64,000 bases of DNA from Corynebacterium rouxii (GTDB taxonomy: Bacteria > Actinomycetota > Actinomycetes > Mycobacteriales > Mycobacteriaceae): contig NZ_LR738855.1 in assembly GCF_902702935.1 (NCBI RefSeq), positions 2,294,001 to 2,358,000 on the forward strand. Reading direction: 5' to 3'. Under the pieces are notes generated by a model. It worked only from the letters and a program-made list of their open reading frames with translations, was not told the DNA's origin and searched no databases. Numbering within the stretch: position 1 is the stretch's first letter; the number at the start of each line of letters is the position of its first letter. Positions 9,404 to 19,293 of the stretch are shown here, piece after piece. The position numbers and the translations under genes were made by a program.

Positions 9404-10708
9404 ATGGATGAACAGCGTAATCAGGGCGAATTCCTTCTCGGCTCGGATGGAAAACCCCTCTTGGACCGCTACGGTCGCCCCATCCGGCGGCGACGCGCCG
9501 CACCGCGCCGCCCTGAGCCTGACCGCGCTGAACCTCGGCGTGCTGCACCCAGCGAAGCCACACGGATAATCCGCACGGAAACCACCCAAATGCCAGCTCA
9601 GCCTGGAAGTGTTCCGCAGGAGCGCCCACGGCAATACATTCCTACCCCCGAAGAGCAGCAACGCTACCGCGCACAGCAGTACTACCAGCAGCAACCGGTG
9701 CATCCTGGTCAGCCGGTGCAGCCGGGGCAGCCGGGGTTTGAGCCTAATCAACGCTACCGTCGCAGCCAGGTCACCCTTCCTCCAGAGCCAAAGAAGCGTC
9801 GTCGTTTGCGCCCTGGCGGCTGCATTGCGGGCTTGGTGTGGACGCTCGTCATTGTCATGGTTCTTGGTATCGCTAGCACGCTGTGGCTAGACACTAGGCT
9901 TAATCGTGTTCAGGCTGCCTCGCCGCAACACATCGCTAAGACATCCGGCACAAACTGGCTGCTCGTGGGCTCCGATTCCCGCACCGGCCTGTCCGAGGAG
10001 GATGTTCAGCGGTTGGGCACGGGTGGCGACATCGGTTCCATGCGCACGGACACGATCATGGTGTTGCATATTCCGTCGTCAGGCAAGGCGACGCTCATGT
10101 CGATCCCCCGTGACTCCTATGTAGAAATCCCGGGCTACGGCATGGACAAAATCAATGCGGCCTTCACCTACGGTGGCGCACCTCTACTCACTCAAACCGT
10201 AGAAAGCTCCACTGGCCTGCGCATTAACCACTATGCCGAAATTGGTATGGGCGGGTTGGCCAATGTGGTCGACGCGGTCGGCGGTATTGAGGTATGCCCC
10301 GCCGAGCCTATCGACGACCCCCTCGCCAGCCTCAACATCGCAGCCGGTTGCCAGAAGGTCGATGGTCCTACTGCCTTGGGTTATGTGCGCACCCGACACA
10401 CAGCTCTGGGCGATCTTGACCGCGTCCAGCGCCAGCGTGAATTCTTCGCGGCACTGGTCAACAAGGTCACCTCCACGTCGACCTTGGCTAATCCGTTCCG
10501 AATCATGCCCACTATTAACACAGTGGCAGGCTCGTTCACGGTAGGTAAGAAGGACCATGCGTGGCATTTGGCTCGTGTGGCGCTCGCGATGCGCGAGGGT
10601 GTGGAAACGGTCACGGTGCCGTATGCGGGCTTCGCTGATTATGACGTCGGAAATGTGGTCCTGTGGGACGAAGTTGCCTCTGAGGAGCTGTTCGCCTCCC
10701 TGCGCTAG
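9404..10708 (+). CDS. lcpB: LytR-CpsA-Psr (LCP) cell-wall glycopolymer transferase
   Basis: The 434-residue protein has a long cytoplasmic N-terminal tail rich in Arg, Pro and Gln (to about residue 130). One transmembrane helix follows (CIAGLVWTLVIVMVLGIAS), then the LCP domain starting with the VGSDSRTG and RTDTIMVLHI motifs and the arginine-rich YVRTRHTALGDLDRVQRQ motif. LCP enzymes attach arabinogalactan to peptidoglycan in mycolata. Position after pheA and the amidase fits LcpB of C. glutamicum; that assignment is by synteny. Confidence 0.88.
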   Translation: MDEQRNQGEFLLGSDGKPLLDRYGRPIRRRRAAPRRPEPDRAEPRRAAPSEATRIIRTETTQMPAQPGSVPQERPRQYIPTPEEQQRYRAQQYYQQQPVHPGQPVQPGQPGFEPNQRYRRSQVTLPPEPKKRRRLRPGGCIAGLVWTLVIVMVLGIASTLWLDTRLNRVQAASPQHIAKTSGTNWLLVGSDSRTGLSEEDVQRLGTGGDIGSMRTDTIMVLHIPSSGKATLMSIPRDSYVEIPGYGMDKINAAFTYGGAPLLTQTVESSTGLRINHYAEIGMGGLANVVDAVGGIEVCPAEPIDDPLASLNIAAGCQKVDGPTALGYVRTRHTALGDLDRVQRQREFFAALVNKVTSTSTLANPFRIMPTINTVAGSFTVGKKDHAWHLARVALAMREGVETVTVPYAGFADYDVGNVVLWDEVASEELFASLR

Positions 10709-10721
10709 TGCCCCAAAAGCC

Positions 10722-10820
10722 AAAAGTGAGTAGTTCGTGCCAAATCTTTTTCACCTACGCAGCGTTTCCGCAGGTCGGAGATATTAGAAAAGATTTAATT
10801 TGGCACGAACTACTCACTTT
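10722..10820. repeat. Palindromic repeat element, copy 1 (family A)
   Basis: About 99 bp flanked by perfect 17-bp inverted arms (GTGAGTAGTTCGTGCCA at 10726 and its complement ending at 10817). The whole unit reappears, inverted and almost identical, at 16007-16104. Its centre holds CGTTTCCGCAGGTCGG. It lies between convergent genes and could fold into a long hairpin that ends transcription on both sides. Confidence 0.9.
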
Positions 10821-10836
10821 CGGCTTCTAGCCGCCC

Positions 10837-12327
10837 TTAGCGAGCCTTGTACGTCTCCCAGAACTCAGCGTTCTTGATTCCCACCGCTGCCGGATCAAAC
10901 TGCGGATCCAACCCAGCTTTCTTCTGCTCGTTATAATCGCGCAGGCACTTAATAGCTGGAACCTGCAGGATCAGGATGGCGATCACGTTGAGCCATGCAG
11001 TGGCACCGGCTCCGATGTCGCCCAATGCCCATGCAGCACCTGGGGTAGATACTGCGCCGATCCCAACCGACACCAGCATGAGGCAGCGCAACCCGAAGAT
11101 GGTGGCACGCCGGACAGTTGCGTTGGGGATCCAGCGCATGAGGTAGGCAAAGTTGGTTTCGGAGATGTAGTAGTAGGACAAGATGGTGGTAAAGCCAAAG
11201 AAGAGGATGGCTACGCCGATAAAGGAGGGTCCCACACCTGAGGCGACGGAGTCGAGGCCTTGTTGCACAAATCCTGGGCCGACGGGGGTGTCGCTTGGCA
11301 GGGAGCCGGCGTAGCGCACGGGGCTGTCTTCGGTGCCGCCTTCAAATACGCGGTACATGTCGGTGGAGATGATGATGAAGGCGGTTGCGGAACATACAAA
11401 GAGAGTGTCCACGTAGACGGCGAAGGCTTGTGCGAAGCCTTGCTTTGCGGGGTGGGATACTTCGGCTGCGGCTGCGGCTTGGGGGTTGAGGCCTTGGCCT
11501 GCTTCATTGGAGTAGATTCCGCGGCGCACGCCCCACATGATGGCGGAGCCGAGGAGTCCGGAGAAGGTGGCGTTGGCGTTGAATGCGGAGCTAAAGATGG
11601 TGCCAAACACGTGTGGGATCTGGTCGAAGTGCATGAGCAAGACGACGATGGCTACCGCGATGTAGACGATTGCCATGAAGGGAACGACTAGCGACGCAAA
11701 CCAGGCGATGCGTTTCACGCCACCGAAGATGATGAGGGCGAGCAGCACGGTGAGGAGGGTACCGACGATACGAACGTCGAGGTTCCATGCGTTGTGCATT
11801 GCCGACGCCACACCGTTGGCCTGCACACCTGGCATGAAGTAGCTGGTGGAGAAGATCATAACCACTGCAAACGCAATGGCGTAGAACAGCATGAAGGGAG
11901 CTGCTTTGGTGTGCTTGAGGCTTTTCTCAATGTAGTAGGCGGGCCCACCACGGTATTCGCCGGTGTCTTGGTCGCGTTCTTTGTAGATCTGTGCGAGGGT
12001 GCATTCGACAAAGGAGGTGGCAGCGCCGAGGAAGGCGACGGCCCACATCCAGAACACGGCACCGGGTCCGCCGAAGGCGATGGCGGTGGCTACGCCGGCA
12101 ATGTTTCCTACGCCCACACGGCCAGCAAGGGACATCATGAGGGATTGGAAGGAGGACACACCGTTTGCCGATTTTTCACCGGCGCGGAGCTGGCGAAGCA
12201 TGTCGGGGAGGCCGGTTACCTGAACGCACTTGGTGGCTATGGTGAAGTACAGGCCTGCTCCGAGGCAGAGAAAAACAAGGAAGGGTGACCAGATGATCGA
12301 ATTAAGAGTTTCGATGAGCGTATTCAT
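10837..12327 (-). CDS. Alanine/glycine:cation symporter (AGCS family)
   Basis: The 496-residue protein has about eleven membrane segments. It carries AGCS hallmarks: the N-terminal GAGLYFTIATKCVQV, GRVGVGNIAGVATAIAFGGPGAVFWMW, and RRGIYSNEAGQGLNPQAAAAAEVSHPAKQG. These are the conserved sodium/alanine-binding elements of AlsT/DagA-type carriers. It imports small neutral amino acids with Na+ or H+. It is transcribed convergently with the LCP gene across repeat copy 1. Upstream (12328-12518) there is no gene, only a poly-C stretch near 12403 and the divergent start region. Confidence 0.93.
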   Translation of the reverse strand: MNTLIETLNSIIWSPFLVFLCLGAGLYFTIATKCVQVTGLPDMLRQLRAGEKSANGVSSFQSLMMSLAGRVGVGNIAGVATAIAFGGPGAVFWMWAVAFLGAATSFVECTLAQIYKERDQDTGEYRGGPAYYIEKSLKHTKAAPFMLFYAIAFAVVMIFSTSYFMPGVQANGVASAMHNAWNLDVRIVGTLLTVLLALIIFGGVKRIAWFASLVVPFMAIVYIAVAIVVLLMHFDQIPHVFGTIFSSAFNANATFSGLLGSAIMWGVRRGIYSNEAGQGLNPQAAAAAEVSHPAKQGFAQAFAVYVDTLFVCSATAFIIISTDMYRVFEGGTEDSPVRYAGSLPSDTPVGPGFVQQGLDSVASGVGPSFIGVAILFFGFTTILSYYYISETNFAYLMRWIPNATVRRATIFGLRCLMLVSVGIGAVSTPGAAWALGDIGAGATAWLNVIAILILQVPAIKCLRDYNEQKKAGLDPQFDPAAVGIKNAEFWETYKAR

Positions 12328-12518
12328 GCTGTGCTCCGGAGGTTCCTGACAATAAGAGTGTCTTACAACCTATCATCCAGCAGATTTAATATGCATCACC
12401 CTCCCCCCCCACCACCGGCAAAGCAGAAGTGCTACACCTGTGACTGGTTGTCGTTGCTAATAGTTTTTATGCCGAGTAAATTTTCATTCTTGCACGCTAT
12501 CAACCAAGAAAGCAGAGC

Positions 12519-14312
12519 ATGAGAATTAGAAACGTACCGGGCATTGACGGGCTTCGCGGAATCGCCGTCTTGGCCGTGATCGTCTATCACTTCTATGGTG
12601 CCGCCTTACCAGGCGGATTTTTGGGAGTTGATATCTTCTTTGTGCTTTCCGGTTTCCTGATCACCAGCCTGCTTATTCGCGAGCACGCGGGTTCCGGCCG
12701 TATTGACTTAAAGCATTTCTGGGTACGTCGTGCAAGGCGTATCCTCCCCGCCGCGGTCACAGTGCTACTCACGGTCAGCGTGGTTACAGCCACCATTGGT
12801 GGCGACGCTGCCGTGGGGCTGACCTCACAGTTCTTCGGCTCTTTACTGTTTGCCAATAACTGGGTGCAAATTGCGCAGAGTCAGAGTTATTTCTCCGACG
12901 CAGGCGTGCAGGTTTTTGCCCACTATTGGTCACTGGCAGTTGAAGAGCAGTTTTATGTGGTGTGGCCGCTTATTTTCGTGGCTGTCGTCGCGCTGAGTAA
13001 GCGTATTGTGCCGTTAATTCTCACGTTCTCGCTGGCGGTCGCGTCGGCGGTGTGGATGGCGCTTGCCTATAACCCCGAGGTAGATCCTTCTCGCGTTTAT
13101 TACGGGACTGACACGCACTCTTTTGGTCTGCTCATCGGCGCGTTTTTGGCGTTTGCGATTACTAGCCGCACCGAGGGTGACTCGTGGCCGGCGTCGATAC
13201 GCCAACGCCGGATCAGCCTGATCGCTGGCCCGATTGCACTGGTGGGGCTGCTGGTCATGCTTGTGATGGTTCACGCAACGCACCCCACAACGTACCGCGG
13301 AATTATTGTGCTGGGTTCGCTGCTCACGGCCATTGTGTTGTGGTCGGTGGTCAATGAGCGCGGCGTTGTTTCCAGGATCATGGTTAATCCAGTGCTGCGC
13401 TGGCTGGGGCGTCGCTCGTTTAGCTTGTATCTCTGGCACTGGCCGGTGGTCAGTTTGCTGGCGTCGGTGATGGAATCGCATTCGATTCTGATCGCGTTGC
13501 TGTCGGCAGTGGTCTCCGCGATCCTTGCGGAATGGTCGTACCATGCGGTGGAGAATCCGCTGCGTCGCCAAGGGTACAAGCGCTACTTTGGCCAGTGGCG
13601 GAAGCAGACTCGCCCTATGCGGGTGCTCTCACTCCCAACAGTGATGGCGGTCTTGTTGCTGTGCGTTCCCGTGGCATTGTGGAGCGCCCCCGAGAAGACT
13701 GCGCTGCAGATGGATTTGGAGCGTTTGCAGGCGCAACAGGAGGAGCAGCAGGCGCGGGCTGCGGAGGAGCGCGCCAAGGCACAGTTGCTGGCGGAAACGG
13801 AGCGTCGTCGTTTGCCTAAGGGCGAGGAGATCGTAGCCATCGGCGATTCCGTCATGCTCGCGTCTATCGACGCCATCCAAAGCGCCTACCCCGGCAGCTT
13901 TGTCGACGCCGCCGTCTCCCGCCACTACACAGCAGTCCTCGGACTGCTCGACACCCTCCCCGTACGCCCATGGGTAGTGCTGGGCCTTGGTACCAACAGC
14001 CAAGCTTTCGACGGCCAAATCGAGGAGATCCTGAACAAGATCGGCCCCGATCACACCGTTGTGATGGTCCTACCCTACGGCGACCGCGCATGGATACCTC
14101 GTGCTCGTCAGCAAATTTTCGACGCAGCCGCCACCCACGACAACATCGTCATCGCCGACTGGTGTGGCGCAGCCCAAGGTCACCCCGAGTACCTCCGCGA
14201 AGACCAAATCCACCCTGGCCCCGAAGGTGCCGCAGCCTACACCAAGGCCATCACAGATGCTTTCGAGCGGTGGAAGAACAACGACCGCAGCTTCACATCA
14301 ACGTGCCAATAG
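12519..14312 (+). CDS. OafA/acyltransferase-3 with C-terminal SGNH domain
   Basis: The N-terminal half is an acyltransferase-3 membrane domain: GIDGLRGIAVLAVIVYHF, then FLGVDIFFVLSGFLIT and HYWSLAVEEQFYVVWP, with about ten helices to about residue 390. A Glu/Gln/Ala-rich coiled coil (LERLQAQQEEQQARAAEERAKAQ) links it to an SGNH esterase-like domain. That domain starts VAIGDSVMLAS and ends with REDQIHPGPEGAAAY, the catalytic D-x-x-H block. Such fusions O-acetylate or O-succinylate cell-wall glycans or lipids outside the membrane. The exact acceptor is unknown. Confidence 0.9.
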   Translation: MRIRNVPGIDGLRGIAVLAVIVYHFYGAALPGGFLGVDIFFVLSGFLITSLLIREHAGSGRIDLKHFWVRRARRILPAAVTVLLTVSVVTATIGGDAAVGLTSQFFGSLLFANNWVQIAQSQSYFSDAGVQVFAHYWSLAVEEQFYVVWPLIFVAVVALSKRIVPLILTFSLAVASAVWMALAYNPEVDPSRVYYGTDTHSFGLLIGAFLAFAITSRTEGDSWPASIRQRRISLIAGPIALVGLLVMLVMVHATHPTTYRGIIVLGSLLTAIVLWSVVNERGVVSRIMVNPVLRWLGRRSFSLYLWHWPVVSLLASVMESHSILIALLSAVVSAILAEWSYHAVENPLRRQGYKRYFGQWRKQTRPMRVLSLPTVMAVLLLCVPVALWSAPEKTALQMDLERLQAQQEEQQARAAEERAKAQLLAETERRRLPKGEEIVAIGDSVMLASIDAIQSAYPGSFVDAAVSRHYTAVLGLLDTLPVRPWVVLGLGTNSQAFDGQIEEILNKIGPDHTVVMVLPYGDRAWIPRARQQIFDAAATHDNIVIADWCGAAQGHPEYLREDQIHPGPEGAAAYTKAITDAFERWKNNDRSFTSTCQ

Positions 14313-14316
14313 CAGT

Positions 14317-14357
14317 AATGCCACCCAGGACCGCATGATCCTCGGTGGCATTCCTTT
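14317..14357. terminator. Intrinsic terminator after the OafA-like gene
   Basis: AATGCCACC at 14317 pairs with GGTGGCATT ending at 14352, and is followed by CCTTTT. It sits between convergent genes. Confidence 0.75.
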
Positions 14358-14373
14358 TGTCGCCAGTGCCGTG

Positions 14374-15279
14374 TTAGCGGATGGTCACCTGACGGGACTT
14401 GATGTTTTCGAGCTGCTTGCGCTCATCGGCGGTGAGCTGGGCGTCGTTAGCCAACTCTGCTTCGATCTTCTCGTTCAGCACAACGAGGTCGTCGGCGTAG
14501 CTTTCTGGTGCGCGCTCTGGGTCGAGGTCCCACACTGGCACGACCAGCCCGTGGGTGCGGAACGCGCCTGCGAACTTGGTTTCTTCACCGAGTTTGAGCT
14601 CGCCACGTGCAGCGATACGAGCGAGGGCACGCAGCAGCGCATCCTCAGCTTCGACGCGAACCCAGCGGATGTGGGCCTTCTCGCCGGGGTTGATCCACCA
14701 GACGGTGCCGGGGACTGGGGCGTCGATACGCGCGGATGGCAAGACGGAATCGTTAGCAGCCTGAATTGCCTGGGCCTGCATAGGGTTCACGGTCGTGCCT
14801 TCTGGAAGCCACCAGTCAAAGTTGGAGTACTCGATGATCTCAAGGGTTTGGTCCTTGAGCAGTTCCGCAAGCTTTGGCTCGGTGCCATCTGCGAGGCCCT
14901 TTTCTAGGATGTCGCCAGGCTTAGCGGTCTTTGCCCAGTTCAGGGCGTATGCGAGGTCGCGGTTCGGGTTCTGGGAGCGAGCCTGGGTCTGCAATGCGAC
15001 GAACACTTCGCCACCGGCGGACTCTTCACGCACGAGTGCTGCGGATCCACCGGGGAGCACGGTGCACAAGTAGACGTTATCCAGGCCTTCGACCTCGATC
15101 TTTGCGATAGCAGAGGGGACAAATTCCTGTACTGCCACGAGGTCGGTTTCAAAGGAGAAACCGCCGTAGGGGCGGGGGTCGCGTTCAAAAGCGGCGCGTT
15201 CGGCGGCACGAGCCGCCAACTTAGCCTGCCTGCGGCTCATGCCCTCAGGCAGCTGTTCCTTCTTCTTTTTCTTAGCCAT
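14374..15279 (-). CDS. DUF5926 family protein
   Basis: The 301-residue soluble protein begins MAKKKKKEQLPEGMSRRQAKLAARAAERAAFERDPRPYGG. This lysine-rich head followed by the RRQAKLAARAAER segment is characteristic of the actinobacterial DUF5926 family, whose function is unknown. The remainder is acidic and lacks membrane segments. The basic N-terminus suggests nucleic-acid or ribosome contact, but that is only an inference. A glycerophosphodiesterase lies 11 bases upstream in the same direction. Confidence 0.8.
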   Translation of the reverse strand: MAKKKKKEQLPEGMSRRQAKLAARAAERAAFERDPRPYGGFSFETDLVAVQEFVPSAIAKIEVEGLDNVYLCTVLPGGSAALVREESAGGEVFVALQTQARSQNPNRDLAYALNWAKTAKPGDILEKGLADGTEPKLAELLKDQTLEIIEYSNFDWWLPEGTTVNPMQAQAIQAANDSVLPSARIDAPVPGTVWWINPGEKAHIRWVRVEAEDALLRALARIAARGELKLGEETKFAGAFRTHGLVVPVWDLDPERAPESYADDLVVLNEKIEAELANDAQLTADERKQLENIKSRQVTIR

Positions 15280-15290
15280 AAGGGTTAAGT

Positions 15291-15974
15291 CTATTGGGCA
15301 AGCGCCTCAAGAGCTACATCCGGGTAATCCGTGGCCAGCAACTGCACCCCGTTGTCGCGTGCCCAGCGTACATCGTCGGCGTCATTAACCGTCCACATGT
15401 AGGTCTTTTTGCCGTCGCGACCGATAAGCTGGGGCCGCAGCTTCGCATGTGCCAAGGAAAGCCCCCAAGCCGATGGTCGGGAGATGGCGAAGTCCTTGGG
15501 GTTGTAGCGTAGTTCCCATTCTCTGCGCAGGTAGATGGTGTCAAAGCCCGGCGCGATACGCCCCATGCGTCGGATGGCCGCATGGGAGAAGGAGATGAGG
15601 TGGAATCGGGGGTCGTGGAGTAGGCCACGATAGCGCAGGCGTAGTGCGACTTGTTCTTCGGCCATGACCCCGTAGCGCATGGGGTGTTTTGTTTCTATAT
15701 AGAGGTGTTTGTCCTCGGGGAGGATGTCGATGAGCTCGTCGAGGGTGATCACCCCGTGTTCTCTGAGCTGGTCCATGGTTGCTGTTGAGACGACGAGTCC
15801 ACAGCTTGCGATGCGCAGCAGGGTGCGGTCGTGGACGCAGGCGAGGTGGCCGTCGGCGGTGAGTCGTACGTCGCATTCCACCCCATGAATTGGCAGCTCG
15901 CAGGCTTTTTCGTATGCCTGTGCTGTCATTTCTGGGTAGCGGCCCCGAAATCCGCGATGTGCAATGATCTCCAT
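15291..15974 (-). CDS. glpQ: Glycerophosphodiester phosphodiesterase
   Basis: The 227-residue protein begins MEIIAHRGFRGRYPEMTAQAYEKA, with the HRG motif. It then has GVECDVRLTADGHLACVHDRTL, the E-x-D metal ligands and catalytic His of the GDPD family, and the later TWTVND-like element (MWTVNDADDVRWARDNGVQLLATDYPD). It hydrolyses glycerophosphodiesters to glycerol-3-phosphate. There is no signal peptide, so it is cytoplasmic. In C. glutamicum a glpQ1 gene sits at the equivalent locus near ldh. Confidence 0.92.
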   Translation of the reverse strand: MEIIAHRGFRGRYPEMTAQAYEKACELPIHGVECDVRLTADGHLACVHDRTLLRIASCGLVVSTATMDQLREHGVITLDELIDILPEDKHLYIETKHPMRYGVMAEEQVALRLRYRGLLHDPRFHLISFSHAAIRRMGRIAPGFDTIYLRREWELRYNPKDFAISRPSAWGLSLAHAKLRPQLIGRDGKKTYMWTVNDADDVRWARDNGVQLLATDYPDVALEALAQ

Positions 15975-16006
15975 ATTTTTGAGACTACTCTGTTGCTAAA
16001 AAGAGC

Positions 16007-16104
16007 AAAGTGAGTAGTTCGTGCCAAATTAAATATTTTCTAATATCTCCGACCTGCGGAAACGCTGCGGAGGCGAAAAAGTTTTGGCACGAACTACTCA
16101 CTTA
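16007..16104. repeat. Palindromic repeat element, copy 2 (family A, inverted)
   Basis: This is the reverse complement of the element at 10722-10820 with only a few differences. Terminal arms read GTGAGTAGTTCGTGCCA from 16010 and its complement ending at 16101. The core CGACCTGCGGAAACGCTGCG is conserved between copies. It lies between ldh and the glycerophosphodiesterase, both leftward, so it is not confined to convergent gene ends. Confidence 0.9.
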
Positions 16105-16119
16105 TCACAATAAGCGCCC

Positions 16120-17076
16120 TTAGTTAGCTGGTGGGAAGAACTTCTCCTGGACCTCGCGAAGGGTGTTCGCGGAGTGGATGAAGCGTTCCATTTCGTGGGC
16201 GGTGAGCTCGAGTTCCACAACGCGGTTGAGTCCGCCGCGGTTGATCACGGCTGGGGTACCAATGTAGATGTCTTCTTGGCCGTATTGTCCTTCGAGGTAG
16301 GCGGAGACAGGCAGTGCTACTTCTTGGTTGTGGATGATGGCGCGGGTAATGCGTGCTAGGCCCATGCCGATGCCGTAGGAGGTGGAGCCTTTGGCGTCGA
16401 TGATGGTGTAGGCGGCGTCGCGGGTTTCTTCGAAGATTTTCTCTAGTTCTTCTTCGAGCCCTGGGTTCTTTTGCAGTTGGCGGCGCATGGATACGCCGGC
16501 GACGGTTGCAGAGGAGAGGACGGGGAGTTCGGTGTCGCCGTGTTCGCCGATGATGTAGGCGTGGATGGAGCTTGGGGCGACGTCGTAACGCTCGCCGAGC
16601 ATGTAGCGGAAGCGTGCAGAGTCGAGGACGGTGCCGGAGCCGATGACGCGGTGGTGGTCGAATCCGGAGTACTTCCATACGGCGTAGGTGAGAATGTCGA
16701 CTGGGTTGGAGGCTACGAGGAAGATGCCGTCGAAGTTGTTGGCCATGACGTTGTCCACGATGGACTTCATGATCTTCATGTTCTTGTCGACGAGCTGGAG
16801 GCGGGTTTCGCCTGGTTTTTGTGCCGCGCCTGCGCAGATGACTACGACGGCTGCGTCTTCACAGTCGGCGTAGGTGCCCTTAGAAACCTTCGTGCGTGAC
16901 GACGCCCACACCACACCGTGGTTGAGGTCCATCACGTTGCCTTCGAGTTTTTTCTCATCGATGTCGATGATGGCGAGGTGGTCTACTGTGCCCTGGTTGA
17001 CCAGCGCGTATGCGTAGGCCACTCCCACGTCGCCTGCTCCGATGAGAACGACCTTGTTTCCGACGATGTTCTTCAC
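16120..17076 (-). CDS. ldh: L-lactate dehydrogenase
   Basis: About 318 residues. The N-terminus is [23 protein letters not shown], the NAD-binding glycine motif. Catalytic-site elements follow: [18 protein letters not shown] (the active-site loop arginine), [15 protein letters not shown] and [14 protein letters not shown] with the proton-acceptor His. I chose the GTG at 17076 over the upstream ATG because AGAAAGG lies just before it and homology begins there. It reduces pyruvate to L-lactate under oxygen limitation. The upstream gap to 17287 should hold its promoter. Confidence 0.95.
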   Translation of the reverse strand: MKNIVGNKVVLIGAGDVGVAYAYALVNQGTVDHLAIIDIDEKKLEGNVMDLNHGVVWASSRTKVSKGTYADCEDAAVVVICAGAAQKPGETRLQLVDKNMKIMKSIVDNVMANNFDGIFLVASNPVDILTYAVWKYSGFDHHRVIGSGTVLDSARFRYMLGERYDVAPSSIHAYIIGEHGDTELPVLSSATVAGVSMRRQLQKNPGLEEELEKIFEETRDAAYTIIDAKGSTSYGIGMGLARITRAIIHNQEVALPVSAYLEGQYGQEDIYIGTPAVINRGGLNRVVELELTAHEMERFIHSANTLREVQEKFFPPAN

Positions 17077-17287
17077 AATGACCTTTCTAAAATTCGTGAT
17101 CGGCTCGTGAGCCTCTAGTGTGCCTAGTGTGCAGCGGTGTGGCAGTATCGTGCACAGCGGGACCCAACACCCCATTATGCCCGATAATGTTGGAATATGC
17201 CCGTGTTATTTGCTTTTTGTGTTGAGATATACCTTACAGCCCCAGATATAGCCCCAAACGTAACCCCTTAAAGGTGGAACCAAGCCC

Positions 17288-17959
17288 GTGCCTTCCGCAA
17301 CACACCCCGCAACACCCCACTTCGCCGCCATCCTTTTCGACCTCGACGGCACCCTTGTCGATCACGAATCCGCATGCCTTGAAGGCGCACGCCGCTGGGC
17401 CCGTGAACTCGGAGTCTCCGAAGACCCCGACCGCTGAAACGCCATCGAAATCGCATGGTTTAAGGCCTTCGAACGCGGCGAGGTCACCCACCGTGGCCAG
17501 CGCATTGAGCGCATCCGCGACTACCTCCACAGCCCCGACATGCCAGAAGAGCGCGCCATGGAGCTGTTTCAGGTCTACCTCAAGCACTATGCCGACTCTT
17601 GGCGCGCCTACCCTGACGCCGTGGACGCGCTGCGCCGTGCGCTGGCCACTTCTGCCACGGTGGGCATTTTTACTAACGGCGCGCAGGATCTCCAAAAGGA
17701 CAAGTTGGTGCGCACAGGCCTGTGGGATGACCGCCTTGTTATGTTCGCTACCGCGCAGCTCGGGGCGGCAAAACCCCAGCCGGCCAGCTACGCGGCGGTG
17801 TTGGAGCGTCTTGCGTTGCCGGCGGAGTCGGTATTGGTGATCGGCGATAGTTTGCGTAACGACGTCCTCGGCTCGCGCGCCGCAGGCATGCATGCGATTC
17901 ACCTCGATCGCACGGGGGCAGGAGAGGTAGCAAGCCTTAGGGAAATCGAGTTCGCTTAG
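17288..17959 (+). pseudogene. HAD hydrolase interrupted by an in-frame TGA
   Basis: From the GTG at 17288 the frame reads AILFDLDGTLVDHE, HAD motif I, then meets TGA at 17435-17437. The same frame continues without further break through FTNGAQDLQKDKLV (motif II), AAKPQPASY (motif III lysine) and VLVIGDSLRNDVLGSRAAGM (motif IV) to 17959. The residue at the stop looks like a former Trp (TGG to TGA) followed by NAIEIAWFKAFERG. One point change thus inactivates a YjjG/PhnX-like phosphatase, unless reinitiation at 17540 gives a protein lacking the catalytic Asp. Confidence 0.85.
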
Positions 17960-19293
17960 CTCCCAGTCCATGCGTATCGAGTGGCTTGGGAACCTCGCTT
18001 TCCTTCCATTGTGACCAACCCAGTCGCACGTAGCTTGTTCAGCGCGTAGCGGGCTTGGCTCACACTGAGTTCTGATGCTTCCGCGATCTCGTCGACGGTC
18101 ATTCCCGAAGGTTGGGCACGGAGCAGCTTGGCGATCACACCAGCATTGCCGCTTAGTTTCTCTGTAGGCGCAGGTACTTGCACGGTCGGCTGTGGCTCAG
18201 GTTGCGGCTCTTGCGGCGGGGCATTGAAAATTGGGCGCCATATTTTCACAGTGAACTGCGTACTTGTATCAATGAGATCGGGCTCTGGGAGACCTTCCGC
18301 ACGTGCAGCCTTGAGCATCATTTGCACTCCGCCACCTTCACCTTCAATCACAAAAGAGTTGTCTGACATGCGGATACTTTGACACATCCGGTAAAGGCGC
18401 TGGTTGACCTCTTGCCTTGCCAAGTCGCGCGACTTTAACTGATTCACGGTGAGATCACGAAGCCCACCAGGGCTTACGATGACGAGTTTGTCGGGCATGA
18501 GGCGAACGTCGATAGCTTTGCCCACGCCAAGGGTGTTAGGACCTAAATCCCGGTGGACAAGCGCATTGGCTACTGCTTCCCGCACCGCTTCGAGGGGCAA
18601 CTCGGGGTGCTCTCGCAATGATCCGTTCGGATCGTAACGACGAATCTTTCCCAGTCGATTAGCCAACCACTCCATCGTTGATTGCAACAGTGCTGGAACG
18701 GGACCATCAAAGGTTTCCAAGTCGTAAATGCGGCCATGCGCACTGCCGTCGGGAAGCCGCTGTGCCACCGTGACAGAAAGCGAGGGGAAGTGTCCTTGCG
18801 GATAAAAACCCAAGGCATAAAGCCCAGCACGCGTGAGCTCACCAGACGCCGTCGTTACTGCAAGAAGCCTTAGCAGCTCTTCATCGTTTTCTACTTGACG
18901 CAACCGGCTGCTGGTGGCGCGGATTTGGGCAAGAAAGTCTTTCACCAGCGTCGCATCAAGATCATCGACGCTCGTTCCTTCTACGACAACGGCATCGTAA
19001 TTTACCGCTTCGCTTGCATGGAGCTTAGCAACCTCTAGCATGCGAAGCTCAGAGCTAGTCATGCGGTAGTCACCGTCCGCCATCCGCAGATAGCTTTCGC
19101 CGCGGTAGCGCGCCGGCCGGTCTATGAGCGGTAAACCTGCGACCTCAATAACGACAACGTTTTCCCATCAATAGCAACTGTGTGCGTATCGACGAAAACC
19201 GGTGGCTGTACTGCCACGCGTGCCTGAGAAGCCACCCCTTAGGGCCAGCTCCGCCAGTAATTGGCGTAGCTGCTCCTCATCCCACACGTTCAT
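17956..19293 (-). pseudogene. AlbA/HATPase-type transcriptional regulator with disrupted N-terminus
   Basis: The largest open part (from ATG 19083, 375 residues) holds an HATPase_c_4-like domain (LPLEAVREAVANALVHRDL, IVSPGGLRDLT) and a C-terminal winged helix (GMTVDEIAEASELSVSQARYALNKL). Upstream the homology continues but in other frames. An ATG at 19293 starts MNVWDEEQLRQLLAELALRG, then PPVFVDTHTVAIDG appears in a second frame, then NVVVIEVAGLPLIDRPARYRGESYLR in a third. The AlbA_2 domain is also too short, so part is deleted. A shortened protein from 19083 could still be made. It converges with the HAD gene with a 4-base overlap. Confidence 0.75.

Noticed and set aside
10722-16104. CRISPR-like repeats
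   Set aside because: Only two distant copies, each an isolated palindrome; no spacer array or cas gene.
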